From: Clostridia bacterium
GTDB lineage: Bacteria; Bacillota; Clostridia; Christensenellales; Borkfalkiaceae
Reading direction: 5' to 3'
Assembly: GCA_017501125.1 (NCBI GenBank)
Contig: JAFVXN010000041.1
Coordinates: forward strand, 1-5,457
DNA: 5,457 bases
A program made the position numbers and the translations under genes. The notes under the pieces are model-generated. The model worked only from the letters and a program-made list of their open reading frames with translations. It was not told the origin of the DNA and did not search any database. Below are positions 1 to 5,379 of the stretch, one piece after another; the stretch's first letter is position 1, and each line of letters opens with the position of its first letter.

Positions 1-532
1 CCATAACGCTATACAAGCCGTACTCTACCCTGCCGAGAGAAAACGAACCCTCGCTTTTGAATTCCTTCAAGATAGTTGCCGTCTTGCCCTGCGGTTTCTT
101 ATAGGCGTGAAAATCCACCACCTGCAACCCGATTAATAGGATTAAGAAAACGATTGCGTCGTACGGAAAGGCGACGATAATGCTGGGGATCGTCTCGTAT
201 ACGCCGAGAGCGTTGTTGCTCGCATAGAGGGGCAAATTGCAAAAAATCCCCACAAGACACACGAGCGCTACCGTCACGACGATACCGCTGTACACCCAGC
301 GCCCTACCCTGCCAACCGACTTGACGTTGTAGTCGTAGAACCAGAACAGGAAACAAAACACGGGGAGCAGGTACGAGATTATCATCGGCAACATCGTAAG
401 CGGCTCCTCGAACTTGTTGGCGACGAAACCCGACAGCCCCTTATAAAACCCGTACATGAACATACACACCGTCCACAAAAGGAACAGAGTCAGCAATACT
501 TTATCCGATTTTTTAATGCCTTGATTACTCAT
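1..532 (-). CDS. Polytopic membrane protein of unknown function, C-terminus cut by window edge
   Basis: I translated this open frame by hand; it has no stop before the left edge, so 177 residues are visible and the C-terminus is missing. The start ATG (530-532) follows an AGGGGGG ribosome binding site with a 6-base spacer. Four hydrophobic stretches look like membrane helices, at about residues 12-30, 46-66, 80-100 and 118-136. A basic, soluble segment begins near residue 145 (HAYKKPQGKTATILKEF). I recognise no catalytic motif or family. The start overlaps the end of the phosphoesterase gene by 8 bases (ATGAGTAA), so the two are probably translationally coupled and may work together at the membrane. 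That functional link is inference. I am confident it is a real gene and make no functional assignment. Confidence 0.8.
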   Translation of the reverse strand, partial: MSNQGIKKSDKVLLTLFLLWTVCMFMYGFYKGLSGFVANKFEEPLTMLPMIISYLLPVFCFLFWFYDYNVKSVGRVGRWVYSGIVVTVALVCLVGIFCNLPLYASNNALGVYETIPSIIVAFPYDAIVFLILLIGLQVVDFHAYKKPQGKTATILKEFKSEGSFSLGRVEYGLYSVM

Positions 533-1661
533 AGTCGTCCCCCCTATCCGTCTTGTTGCGGAAGTTGGCGTTGACGTTGCCGATGGAAAGGAATTGCTCC
601 TTCGTCATTCCGTCTTTGAGGGTAATCGTCTTATAGCCGAGCATATCGTCGTCGTGATACAGTTGGTTGGTCGACTTGACCCCGTAGGAAAAAATCGCCT
701 TGTCGTCTACGTTCGCACTGTGCGCGTTGTATATCACCTCGCCGTAGTTGATATGGTCGTGCCCGACGATGAAAGAAAGGACGTTGGCAGCGCGGAGTTT
801 TGCGTACGCGTCGTTATTTTTATAGCCGCACAGTATCCCTTCTCGCCACTCTCCTTGTCCGATCAGCGAAGGGTCTGCCGCGCTCTCGTACTGCTCTTTC
901 GCCTCCCAGAATTCCGTCAGCGGGATATGGAAGAACGCCATCCCGATATAGTCTTTATCCGTCGTGGCGTTGTCGTAGACGTCCTGCACGTGCGCCAACT
1001 GCTCGTCGTGGATAATATCGTAGGCGTATTTCGTGCCCATATAGTGATAGGTGTTGGAGTCGATAATATGTAAGCGGTACTTAACGTCCACGTCCGCGAC
1101 CGACTTCTCCCTGTCGTCCACGAGGTCGATAAAATAGTTAGTCAGCCCGAACAAATCGTCGTCCTCGTAGTCGACGAACGCGGCGTACTTGCCCGACTCT
1201 ATCTCCTTGCCGTCCTTGGCGGCGAACGTCTGCACGACGCTGTTGATATAATACCTCGAATAATCCCCTTGATTGTCGTGATTGCCGTACGTGACGGCGA
1301 ATTTCGTCAACCTTTCAGGGTGCTTGTCCGTCAATTCCTTGCAGACGGCGTTGAGGTTGTTGAACAGGTGATAGACGATACTCTTGGAGGCGTACATAAA
1401 GTTATCCCCCGTCAAAACGACGAGGTCGGGGTCCTCCGCCTTTACCGCCGCCGTCATAAAGTCCAGTTGTTTTTGTAAATCGCTCTCGATCCCGAAGTGC
1501 AAATCCGCCAACTGCAAAATCTTAAAATCGTCGTGAAATTGCATCGTCGTACGGTAGGCGTTGACGTCGTAATCCACCCCCTGCGCAGGTGCGCACGAGG
1601 TCAAACACAAGGCGCCGAGTGCCGTCGCCGCGATACACGGCAACCATCTCACTTTCTTCAT
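525..1661 (-). CDS. Secreted lipoprotein calcineurin-like metallophosphoesterase
   Basis: This 378-residue protein belongs to the calcineurin-like metallophosphoesterase superfamily, which hydrolyses phosphoester bonds with a two-metal centre. The signature blocks appear in order: D53-L-H55, G85-D86-N87, G126-N127-H128-D129, an isolated H245 in FFHIP, and G300-H301-D302-H303. All expected metal ligands are present, so it should be active. The N-terminus is a lipoprotein signal peptide: basic MKKVR, a hydrophobic core, then the lipobox LTSC with Cys23 as the lipidated residue. It therefore should sit on the outer face of the cytoplasmic membrane. I chose the ATG at 1659-1661 because it gives this signal peptide and has an AAAGGAG site 7 bases upstream; an open frame 43 codons longer spoils the signal peptide and runs into comFC. 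The substrate cannot be told from sequence. The protein is rich in Asp and Glu. Its stop overlaps the next membrane protein gene by 8 bases. Confidence 0.92.
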   Translation of the reverse strand: MKKVRWLPCIAATALGALCLTSCAPAQGVDYDVNAYRTTMQFHDDFKILQLADLHFGIESDLQKQLDFMTAAVKAEDPDLVVLTGDNFMYASKSIVYHLFNNLNAVCKELTDKHPERLTKFAVTYGNHDNQGDYSRYYINSVVQTFAAKDGKEIESGKYAAFVDYEDDDLFGLTNYFIDLVDDREKSVADVDVKYRLHIIDSNTYHYMGTKYAYDIIHDEQLAHVQDVYDNATTDKDYIGMAFFHIPLTEFWEAKEQYESAADPSLIGQGEWREGILCGYKNNDAYAKLRAANVLSFIVGHDHINYGEVIYNAHSANVDDKAIFSYGVKSTNQLYHDDDMLGYKTITLKDGMTKEQFLSIGNVNANFRNKTDRGDDYE

Positions 1662-1668
1662 CCCGTTT

Positions 1669-1675
1669 CTCCTTT
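1669..1675 (-). promoter_or_regulatory. Ribosome binding site that fixes the phosphoesterase start
   Basis: AAAGGAG on the minus strand lies 7 bases before the ATG at 1659-1661. It supports the 378-residue lipoprotein form over the longer open frame that begins at 1790. It sits in the 50-base gap after comFC, where I see no convincing promoter, so the phosphoesterase is probably carried on the operon transcript. Confidence 0.75.
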
Positions 1676-1711
1676 GTATTTCTCTTTTCAAACTATAGTC
1701 TACGATACGCT

Positions 1712-2437
1712 CTATTTCCGTTCGGGCAACGACGCGGCGGTCACGAAATAGACCTTGTCCGCACCTGCCCTCTTTAGCCTCGACGCGCACTCACTGCCCG
1801 TCGCGCCCGTCGTCATGATATCGTCGACGAGAAGGACGCTCTTGCCCTTCACCGCCTTCCTTTCCACGACGCGGTATATCCCTTCGACGTTCTTTCTCCT
1901 CTCTAAGGGGCTGAGTTCCTTTTGCGCGTCTTTCTTCCCCGTACAGACGAAGACGTCGCGCATAGGCAGAGCAAGGAATTTTGCCACCGCTTTGGCGAGT
2001 TCCTCCGCCTGATCGTAGCCACGGATTCGTCTCTTTTCTTTGCTAAGCGGCACGAAGGTGACGACGGCCTCCGCCAAATCCCAGCCTTCTTGCCTCACCC
2101 TTTCCGCCATCTTCTCCGCAAACGTCAACGCAAGATAGGCGTTGTCCTTTTTGAGACGGTTGATAGCGCCTGCCGTATCGCCGTGGTAGACGAGCGGAGA
2201 ACAGCCCTTATCAAAGGCTGGCAACGCACGCTTACAAATCAAACAAACCCCTTCCGTCACCGTCGCCCTACCGCAGACGTCGCAACGGTGATTCCCGTTG
2301 CTAAGTAGCGACTTTTCGCACGCCTCGCACAGCCGCGGCTGGGGATAGGAAAAGAGTTCCGCCCCGCACAAGTCGCAGGTGTATCCGTGGTCGTTCCACC
2401 TCTCTTTGAGGCGCTCAATCCACGCGCTCAGTTTCAT
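1712..2437 (-). CDS. comFC: ComFC-type amidophosphoribosyltransferase-like protein
   Basis: This 241-residue protein matches the ComF/ComFC family, cytoplasmic proteins needed for DNA uptake during natural transformation and related to phosphoribosyltransferases. The N-terminal part carries eight cysteines in four CxxC pairs (C21/C24, C37/C40, C52/C55, C65/C68), the usual zinc-binding region. The catalytic-like part follows: VPLSKEKRRIRGYDQAEELA near residues 129-148 (family form RGFNQ), the QKELSPLERRKNVEG block at 172-186, and the PRPP-binding loop VLLVDDIMTTGAT at 201-213 with both aspartates. The length is typical and it looks intact. The ATG has a GGAG site 7 bases upstream and overlaps the end of the popT frame by 23 bases. 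No comFA helicase gene lies beside it, which is common in Clostridia, so competence cannot be concluded from this gene alone. The family call is firm; the in vivo role is inferred. Confidence 0.93.
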   Translation of the reverse strand: MKLSAWIERLKERWNDHGYTCDLCGAELFSYPQPRLCEACEKSLLSNGNHRCDVCGRATVTEGVCLICKRALPAFDKGCSPLVYHGDTAGAINRLKKDNAYLALTFAEKMAERVRQEGWDLAEAVVTFVPLSKEKRRIRGYDQAEELAKAVAKFLALPMRDVFVCTGKKDAQKELSPLERRKNVEGIYRVVERKAVKGKSVLLVDDIMTTGATGSECASRLKRAGADKVYFVTAASLPERK

Positions 2438-2798
2438 TCGCTTTCTCCGTCGCCTCGCACGCGGACTCTTTTTCGGCGCTCTCCTCGGCGTCTTTTTTAC
2501 GCTGGATACGCACCAGTAGATACGCCCCTGCCACGCCTATCGCGAACAAACCTACGCCCAAAAGGCAATCGAGCAGGTTAAATCCGCCCGTCGCCCAACT
2601 CGTATACACGCCGATGGTATCGCCGTTGCAGAACATCGAGATAATCGAGCCGATGGACAAGCCCACGATGGCGCAATAGGTCCCCGCCTTGGCTTTCCTA
2701 AACAGGAAATCCAAAAAGCGCGAGAAGGTAAATATCCCGATTAAGAACCCGACGACTAAACCGCCGAAAATCAGCAAAACCCAAGGGTTGGCGGTAAG
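2415..2798 (-). pseudogene. popT: C-terminal remnant of the DUF368/PopT gene beyond an in-frame stop
   Basis: This stretch continues the upstream DUF368 reading frame directly after the TAA at 2799-2801, with no frameshift. Its 127 codons encode the missing end of the protein: a hydrophobic helix (NPWVLLIFGGLVVGFLIGIF), a glycine/serine-rich segment (AGTYCAIVGLSIGSIISMF) that fits the family's conserved C-terminal region, one more helix (LLDCLLGVGLFAIGVAGAYLLV) and a charged tail ending in ETERVD. The preserved, protein-like sequence means the break is recent, is read through, or is a sequencing error. A TTG at 2775-2777 could begin an open frame of 120 codons, but no Shine-Dalgarno sequence precedes it, so independent translation is doubtful. 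It ends in TGA, 23 bases inside comFC. Confidence 0.75.
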
Positions 2799-3419
2799 TT
2801 ACGTAATGCTGATGCTACCCATCAGGGCGCGATACCAGCCGATTGCCATCAAAATCGCGCTGGCGGAAAGCCCTGGCACGACCTGCGTGATTGCCATCGC
2901 GTAGCCTACGGCTACGGCAATCAGCACCTGCCACCACTCCACCTTAGCAAAGACGTCCGCGACCTCCGTATTGCCCGCCCCGAGCAACGCGCTGACCACG
3001 CCGATGGCGACTGGGATTAATATCCCCACGCAAAGCAGGATAATGCGCAGTGCCGTCCATTTCACCCCTTTCACCTCGTCTTTGACGGCAGGGAAGGAGC
3101 CGACCATCAGCCCTGCGAACAGGCACACGACGGCAAAAGGCAGGATATCAATGAGTTTTTGCACCCCGAAAAGACCGCCGACGAACCCGACGACAAGCCC
3201 CAGCCCTATGGGCAAGAGGAAAAGAAAACACTTCTTAAAGTCTTGAAAAAGGTGTCCGATTGCATATAAAAACTGGCGGTACAATTTGAAAATAATCGCA
3301 ACCGTCGACCCACTAATCCCAGGCACGATGACGGCGAGCCCGATAAATATACCGAGCAACCCGCTCTTGAACCAACTTTTTTTGTTGTACTTGACCAGTT
3401 CAATCTCTAATTCGCTCAT
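2799..3419 (-). CDS. popT: DUF368/PopT-family polyprenyl-phosphate transporter, cut short by an in-frame TAA
   Basis: DUF368 proteins (PopT) are membrane transporters thought to return undecaprenyl phosphate, the lipid carrier for cell-wall sugars, across the cytoplasmic membrane. This frame gives 206 residues with several hydrophobic helices. It has the paired family signatures: VPGISGST at residues 32-39 and VPGLSASA at 181-188, each at the start of a hydrophobic segment, as expected for an internally duplicated transporter fold. It stops at residue 206 (GSISIT) in TAA, yet the same frame continues for 127 more codons of matching protein. The uninterrupted protein would be about 334 residues; family members I know are usually somewhat shorter, the excess here being a charged tail. 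The ATG has a GGAG site 8 bases upstream and overlaps the vanZ stop by 4 bases (ATGA). Without its last helices the product is probably not functional. The family call is strong. Confidence 0.88.
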   Translation of the reverse strand: MSELEIELVKYNKKSWFKSGLLGIFIGLAVIVPGISGSTVAIIFKLYRQFLYAIGHLFQDFKKCFLFLLPIGLGLVVGFVGGLFGVQKLIDILPFAVVCLFAGLMVGSFPAVKDEVKGVKWTALRIILLCVGILIPVAIGVVSALLGAGNTEVADVFAKVEWWQVLIAVAVGYAMAITQVVPGLSASAILMAIGWYRALMGSISIT

Positions 3420-3428
3420 AATTCGCTC
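3408..3428 (-). repeat. Tandem 10-base repeat at the vanZ-popT junction
   Basis: On the plus strand TAATTCGCTC occurs at 3408-3417 and again at 3419-3428, separated by one base. The repeat covers the last codons of vanZ (ending ESEL) and the first codons of popT (starting MSELE), so the two proteins share a short echo at the join. It looks like a small slippage duplication that may have created the present ATGA stop-start overlap. Confidence 0.7.
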
Positions 3429-3949
3429 TCCGCTTTTCTCTCTTTTTTCGCCTTGATTTTACGATAGACGAGCAAGGCTATGGAAACCGTCCCCCACGCA
3501 AACAGGCACCCTGCCCACGCACCGCCGACGTCCGTCAAAATATCCACCCACTCGAACGCTCTATTCGGGGTGAAATGTTGCAATATTTCGTCCACCAACG
3601 CTATGAGTGCCGAGCCCGAAAAAGGGGCTACCATCCATATCCCCTTGTCGGTGTACGCACGATACGTCCAAAAACACATACCGCCGAGCAAGGCGAACTC
3701 GCAAAAATGCGCCAGCACCCGTATCCCGTTCTCCAACGCGTCGAAATCGGGCCCCGTCGCCGTCGCGATGAAGGAGTTGGGCGCGATAACCTTGAAGACG
3801 TCCTGCACTTTTTGCGTGAAGGAATCGCTCTGCGCGGCGGACGCCTCCGCCACCTTTAAGGAGTTGGAGAAAATCCACGCGATAATCGCAATCGTCGCCG
3901 CCGTTAAAACGCCTGCTACGACGTATTTTATCACTTTCTTTTTATCCAT
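3416..3949 (-). CDS. VanZ-like family membrane protein
   Basis: This 177-residue protein fits the VanZ-like family of small membrane proteins. The founding member gives low-level teicoplanin resistance, but most homologues have no known resistance role, and none is claimed here. Helix 1 (about residues 8-27) ends in the typical IIAWIFSNS. A polar loop follows, then the family core: R77-x3-H81-F-x-E84 with LLGG, and D120-E121-x2-Q124-x3-P128-x-R130 with D136 and D140-x-GG near the third helix. A final helix (146-162) leads into a lysine-rich tail, probably cytoplasmic. I chose the ATG at 3947-3949 because it keeps helix 1 intact; a longer frame from a GTG at 4051 would run through the promoter and lacks a ribosome binding site. 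It is the first gene of the minus-strand operon and overlaps popT by 4 bases. Its mRNA is probably leaderless. Confidence 0.87.
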   Translation of the reverse strand: MDKKKVIKYVVAGVLTAATIAIIAWIFSNSLKVAEASAAQSDSFTQKVQDVFKVIAPNSFIATATGPDFDALENGIRVLAHFCEFALLGGMCFWTYRAYTDKGIWMVAPFSGSALIALVDEILQHFTPNRAFEWVDILTDVGGAWAGCLFAWGTVSIALLVYRKIKAKKERKAESEL

Positions 3950-3955
3950 ACCCTT

Positions 3956-3984
3956 ATTATACGGTATTTTTTCTTTCAGGTCAA
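3956..3984 (-). promoter_or_regulatory. Sigma-A promoter of the vanZ-popT-comFC operon
   Basis: On the minus strand TTGACC (3979-3984) is followed by a 17-base spacer and a perfect TATAAT (3956-3961). This is a near-consensus housekeeping promoter pointing into vanZ. Only six bases (AAGGGT) separate the -10 box from the vanZ ATG, so the predicted transcription start falls on or within a base of the start codon. No other promoter is apparent in the short gaps downstream, so it probably drives all five minus-strand genes. Confidence 0.82.
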
Positions 3985-4010
3985 CCCTCCGCGCGTATTG
4001 CGCATAGGAA

Positions 4011-4035
4011 TTTTTTGTCATAAATAGACAAAAAA
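4011..4035. repeat. Perfect 9-base inverted repeat, possible operator
   Basis: TTTTTTGTC (4011-4019) and GACAAAAAA (4027-4035) are exact reverse complements around a 7-base centre, ATAAATA. The dyad lies between the divergent promoters, 26 bases upstream of the vanZ -35 box and about 35 bases upstream of the possible plus-strand -10. That position and symmetry suit a binding site for a dimeric regulator. A terminator is less likely because no gene ends here. The regulator is unknown. Confidence 0.45.
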
Positions 4036-4067
4036 CGACCTTTTCTGCCACGCTACACTGCGACTTT

Positions 4068-4076
4068 TGCTATATA
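4068..4076 (+). promoter_or_regulatory. Possible extended -10 promoter for the 340-residue protein gene
   Basis: TGCTATATA fits the extended -10 form (TG, one base, then a TATAAT-like box). I find no good -35 box at the proper distance, which extended -10 promoters can tolerate. The start would fall near 4083 and give a leader of roughly 45 bases. The overlapping TATACT at 4073-4078 is an alternative. Confidence 0.35.
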
Positions 4077-4116
4077 CTATACCAAAACGGGCGATTTTAT
4101 ACCCACGCCTACGCAC

Positions 4117-4121
4117 GGAGG
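4117..4121 (+). promoter_or_regulatory. Ribosome binding site fixing the start at 4127
   Basis: GGAGG sits 5 bases before the ATG at 4127-4129. It decides for this start over a TTG at 4067 in the same frame, which lies inside the putative promoter and has no such site. Confidence 0.75.
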
Positions 4122-4126
4122 AAGGG

Positions 4127-5149
4127 ATGAATTATTACAAAAAAAGTTGCATTTTGCGGCAAATCAAAGCAGGTTTTTCGGGCGACGGAAAGCCCTTGAC
4201 GGGGTTAATTAAGGTGGAAAAATACGGGCAAAATCTGGCGGTAGAGATATCCATTATCAATTTTTCGCCGCTTTCGAAAGGGGAGTATTATTGCATACTT
4301 TGCGACAGTCGTTATCGGGTGGAAAAGTTGCCTTTGCGTGGCAAGTGCTACTTTAACCTCATCAGCGATTTGTCCTTGGAGGAAGGCTTTTGCGGCGTCG
4401 TCTGCTTTATCCACGACGAGGTCACCCCTATCGCCTGCGGCATCAACGGGGATAGGCGATATGATTTTTCTAAAATGCTCGCCACCGCTTTCCGTGCCGA
4501 AAAAGACGCACAAAAACGACCTATTATCCATAAAATAGAGCAAAACGAGCCACCCAGGGGCGAGGATACGACAAGACAGCCCGAAAAAGTCGAGGTGCCG
4601 TCAGAGAGTGCGTTTAGCCACGTCTACGACGACGAGATGGTCGCATGCGAGAATTATTATGAAAAGGAGGGCGTATATGAACCCCGCGTGTCTAAAGAAG
4701 GCGACGAAGATGTACCAACTAAAAGCGGAATACAAGAAAAAACGCAAGGCGCAAAAAAGGACGCTACAAAAGATGACGATGCTCAAGACGTACGCCACCC
4801 GTTTGCGGTGGACGGACACGGCTACTACGACGCCGTCCGAGAGGAAATCGACGCGCTATTTAGCGCTCACCCGCGCGACGATACCTTAAAGGGAATCTTC
4901 GCCTCTAGCGAGTGGGCTAGAGTCAAGGGCGAGGACGGCGATCCGCAATACCTCGTCGGCGTCGTATACGAGGAATTCTTGCCAAAATACATATGCTACG
5001 CCATCGCCGCCAAAGAGGAGGCTCCGCCCAAAGAGATCGCCGAGGCGTGTATCTTCGTGCCCGTCAGCGCTTTCGAAGGAGGAAGGGGCTTTTTCGTCAT
5101 TTTTCAAAGTGCCGCCACGGGGGAGTGCATCCGCCCCACCGCCTCGTGA
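4127..5149 (+). CDS. Two-domain soluble protein of unknown function with charged linker
   Basis: I do not recognise a named family for this 340-residue protein. It has no signal peptide or membrane helix, so it is probably cytoplasmic. The N-terminal domain (about 1-125) begins MNYYKKSCILRQIKAGFS, mixes beta-type segments (LAVEISIINF, GEYYCILCD) with several cysteines (C8, C56, C59, C74, C89, C93, C104) and ends in an amphipathic stretch. Residues 126-230 are a low-complexity linker rich in Lys, Glu, Asp and Gln, likely disordered. The C-terminal domain (about 231-336) reads like a compact alpha/beta unit: YYDAVREEIDALFSAHPRDD, then SEWARVKG, DPQYLVGVVYEEF and GFFVIFQSAATGECI. The cysteines are not in clear CxxC pairs, so I claim no zinc site. 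Long runs of non-repetitive sequence at both ends and the good ribosome binding site make it a real gene. It is transcribed away from the vanZ operon and could share its intergenic regulation. Confidence 0.88.
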   Translation: MNYYKKSCILRQIKAGFSGDGKPLTGLIKVEKYGQNLAVEISIINFSPLSKGEYYCILCDSRYRVEKLPLRGKCYFNLISDLSLEEGFCGVVCFIHDEVTPIACGINGDRRYDFSKMLATAFRAEKDAQKRPIIHKIEQNEPPRGEDTTRQPEKVEVPSESAFSHVYDDEMVACENYYEKEGVYEPRVSKEGDEDVPTKSGIQEKTQGAKKDATKDDDAQDVRHPFAVDGHGYYDAVREEIDALFSAHPRDDTLKGIFASSEWARVKGEDGDPQYLVGVVYEEFLPKYICYAIAAKEEAPPKEIAEACIFVPVSAFEGGRGFFVIFQSAATGECIRPTAS

Positions 5150-5214
5150 GGTGCCTCTACGATTGCACGCGCACGCGTGAACAATAAAAATAGCCGAAAA
5201 TCAATCAAAAACCG

Positions 5215-5243
5215 TTGACAACTGCAAAAAAAAGCATTATAAT
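5215..5243 (+). promoter_or_regulatory. Consensus sigma-A promoter of the tRNA-Gly gene
   Basis: TTGACA (5215-5220), a 17-base spacer and TATAAT (5238-5243) match the housekeeping consensus at every position. Transcription should begin near 5250, about 12 bases before the mature tRNA. The 65 bases between the preceding stop codon and this promoter hold no terminator that I can see, so some read-through from the upstream gene is possible. Confidence 0.92.
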
Positions 5244-5261
5244 GATAACACTTTCAATATT

Positions 5262-5336
5262 GCAGGTGTCGCCTAGCGGTATGGCGGCAGCTTCCCAAGC
5301 TGTTCCCGGCGAGTTCGACTCTCGTCACCTGCTCCA
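5262..5336 (+). tRNA. tRNA-Gly with anticodon CCC
   Basis: The cloverleaf closes completely. The acceptor stem GCAGGTG pairs with CACCTGC (5326-5332), followed by discriminator T5333 and an encoded CCA (5334-5336). The D arm has a GCC/GGC stem with a loop carrying A14, G18-G19 and A21. The anticodon stem GCAGC/GCTGT holds the loop TTCCCAA, giving anticodon CCC at 5294-5296, which reads the glycine codon GGG. The variable loop has five bases. The T arm has GCGAG/CTCGT around TTCGACT. A uridine at position 73 is usual for bacterial tRNA-Gly and supports the identity. It stands alone between its own promoter and terminator. Confidence 0.97.
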
Positions 5337-5344
5337 AAAAGAAG

Positions 5345-5379
5345 AGATGCACCGTTTTGCGGTGCATCTTTTTCTTTTT
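5345..5379 (+). terminator. Rho-independent terminator after tRNA-Gly
   Basis: AGATGCACCG (5345-5354) and CGGTGCATCT (5360-5369) form a perfect 10-base stem with loop TTTTG. Ten T residues interrupted by a single C run from 5369 to 5379. It begins eight bases past the tRNA CCA end. The A-rich left flank could make it work weakly in the other direction too. Confidence 0.93.

Noticed and set aside
594..1073. Plus-strand open frame of 159 codons opposite the phosphoesterase
   Set aside because: It is antisense to the metallophosphoesterase active-site region; its Val/Arg-rich translation is what GAC- and GTC-rich codons produce on the other strand.
640..1560. Many GTCGTC-like short repeats
   Set aside because: They are runs of Asp codons (GAC) in the acidic phosphoesterase read from the opposite strand, not a repeat element.
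1662..1790. Longer phosphoesterase start at 1790
   Set aside because: It would bury the lipoprotein signal peptide and overlap comFC; the ATG at 1661 has a good ribosome binding site.
2799..2801. Reassigned TAA codon as an explanation for the popT interruption
   Set aside because: TAA ends the phosphoesterase gene normally at 525-527 and no other gene here contains an in-frame TAA, so an alternative genetic code is not supported.
3480..4007. Plus-strand open frame of 175 codons opposite vanZ
   Set aside because: It lies wholly antisense to a protein with clear VanZ-family motifs, has no ribosome binding site and no recognisable sequence; it is a compositional shadow.
3950..4051. Longer vanZ start (GTG at 4051)
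   Set aside because: The extension would include the strong promoter, lacks a ribosome binding site and adds sequence unlike the N-terminus of VanZ proteins.
4601..4819. Minus-strand hydrophobic open frame of 72 codons
   Set aside because: It is antisense to the Lys/Glu-rich linker of the plus-strand gene, whose codons become hydrophobic on the other strand; no ribosome binding site is seen.
5157..5185. CACGCG-CA-CGCGTG dyad after the 340-residue protein gene as a terminator
   Set aside because: The two-base loop is too small for an RNA hairpin and no T-run follows; A residues do.
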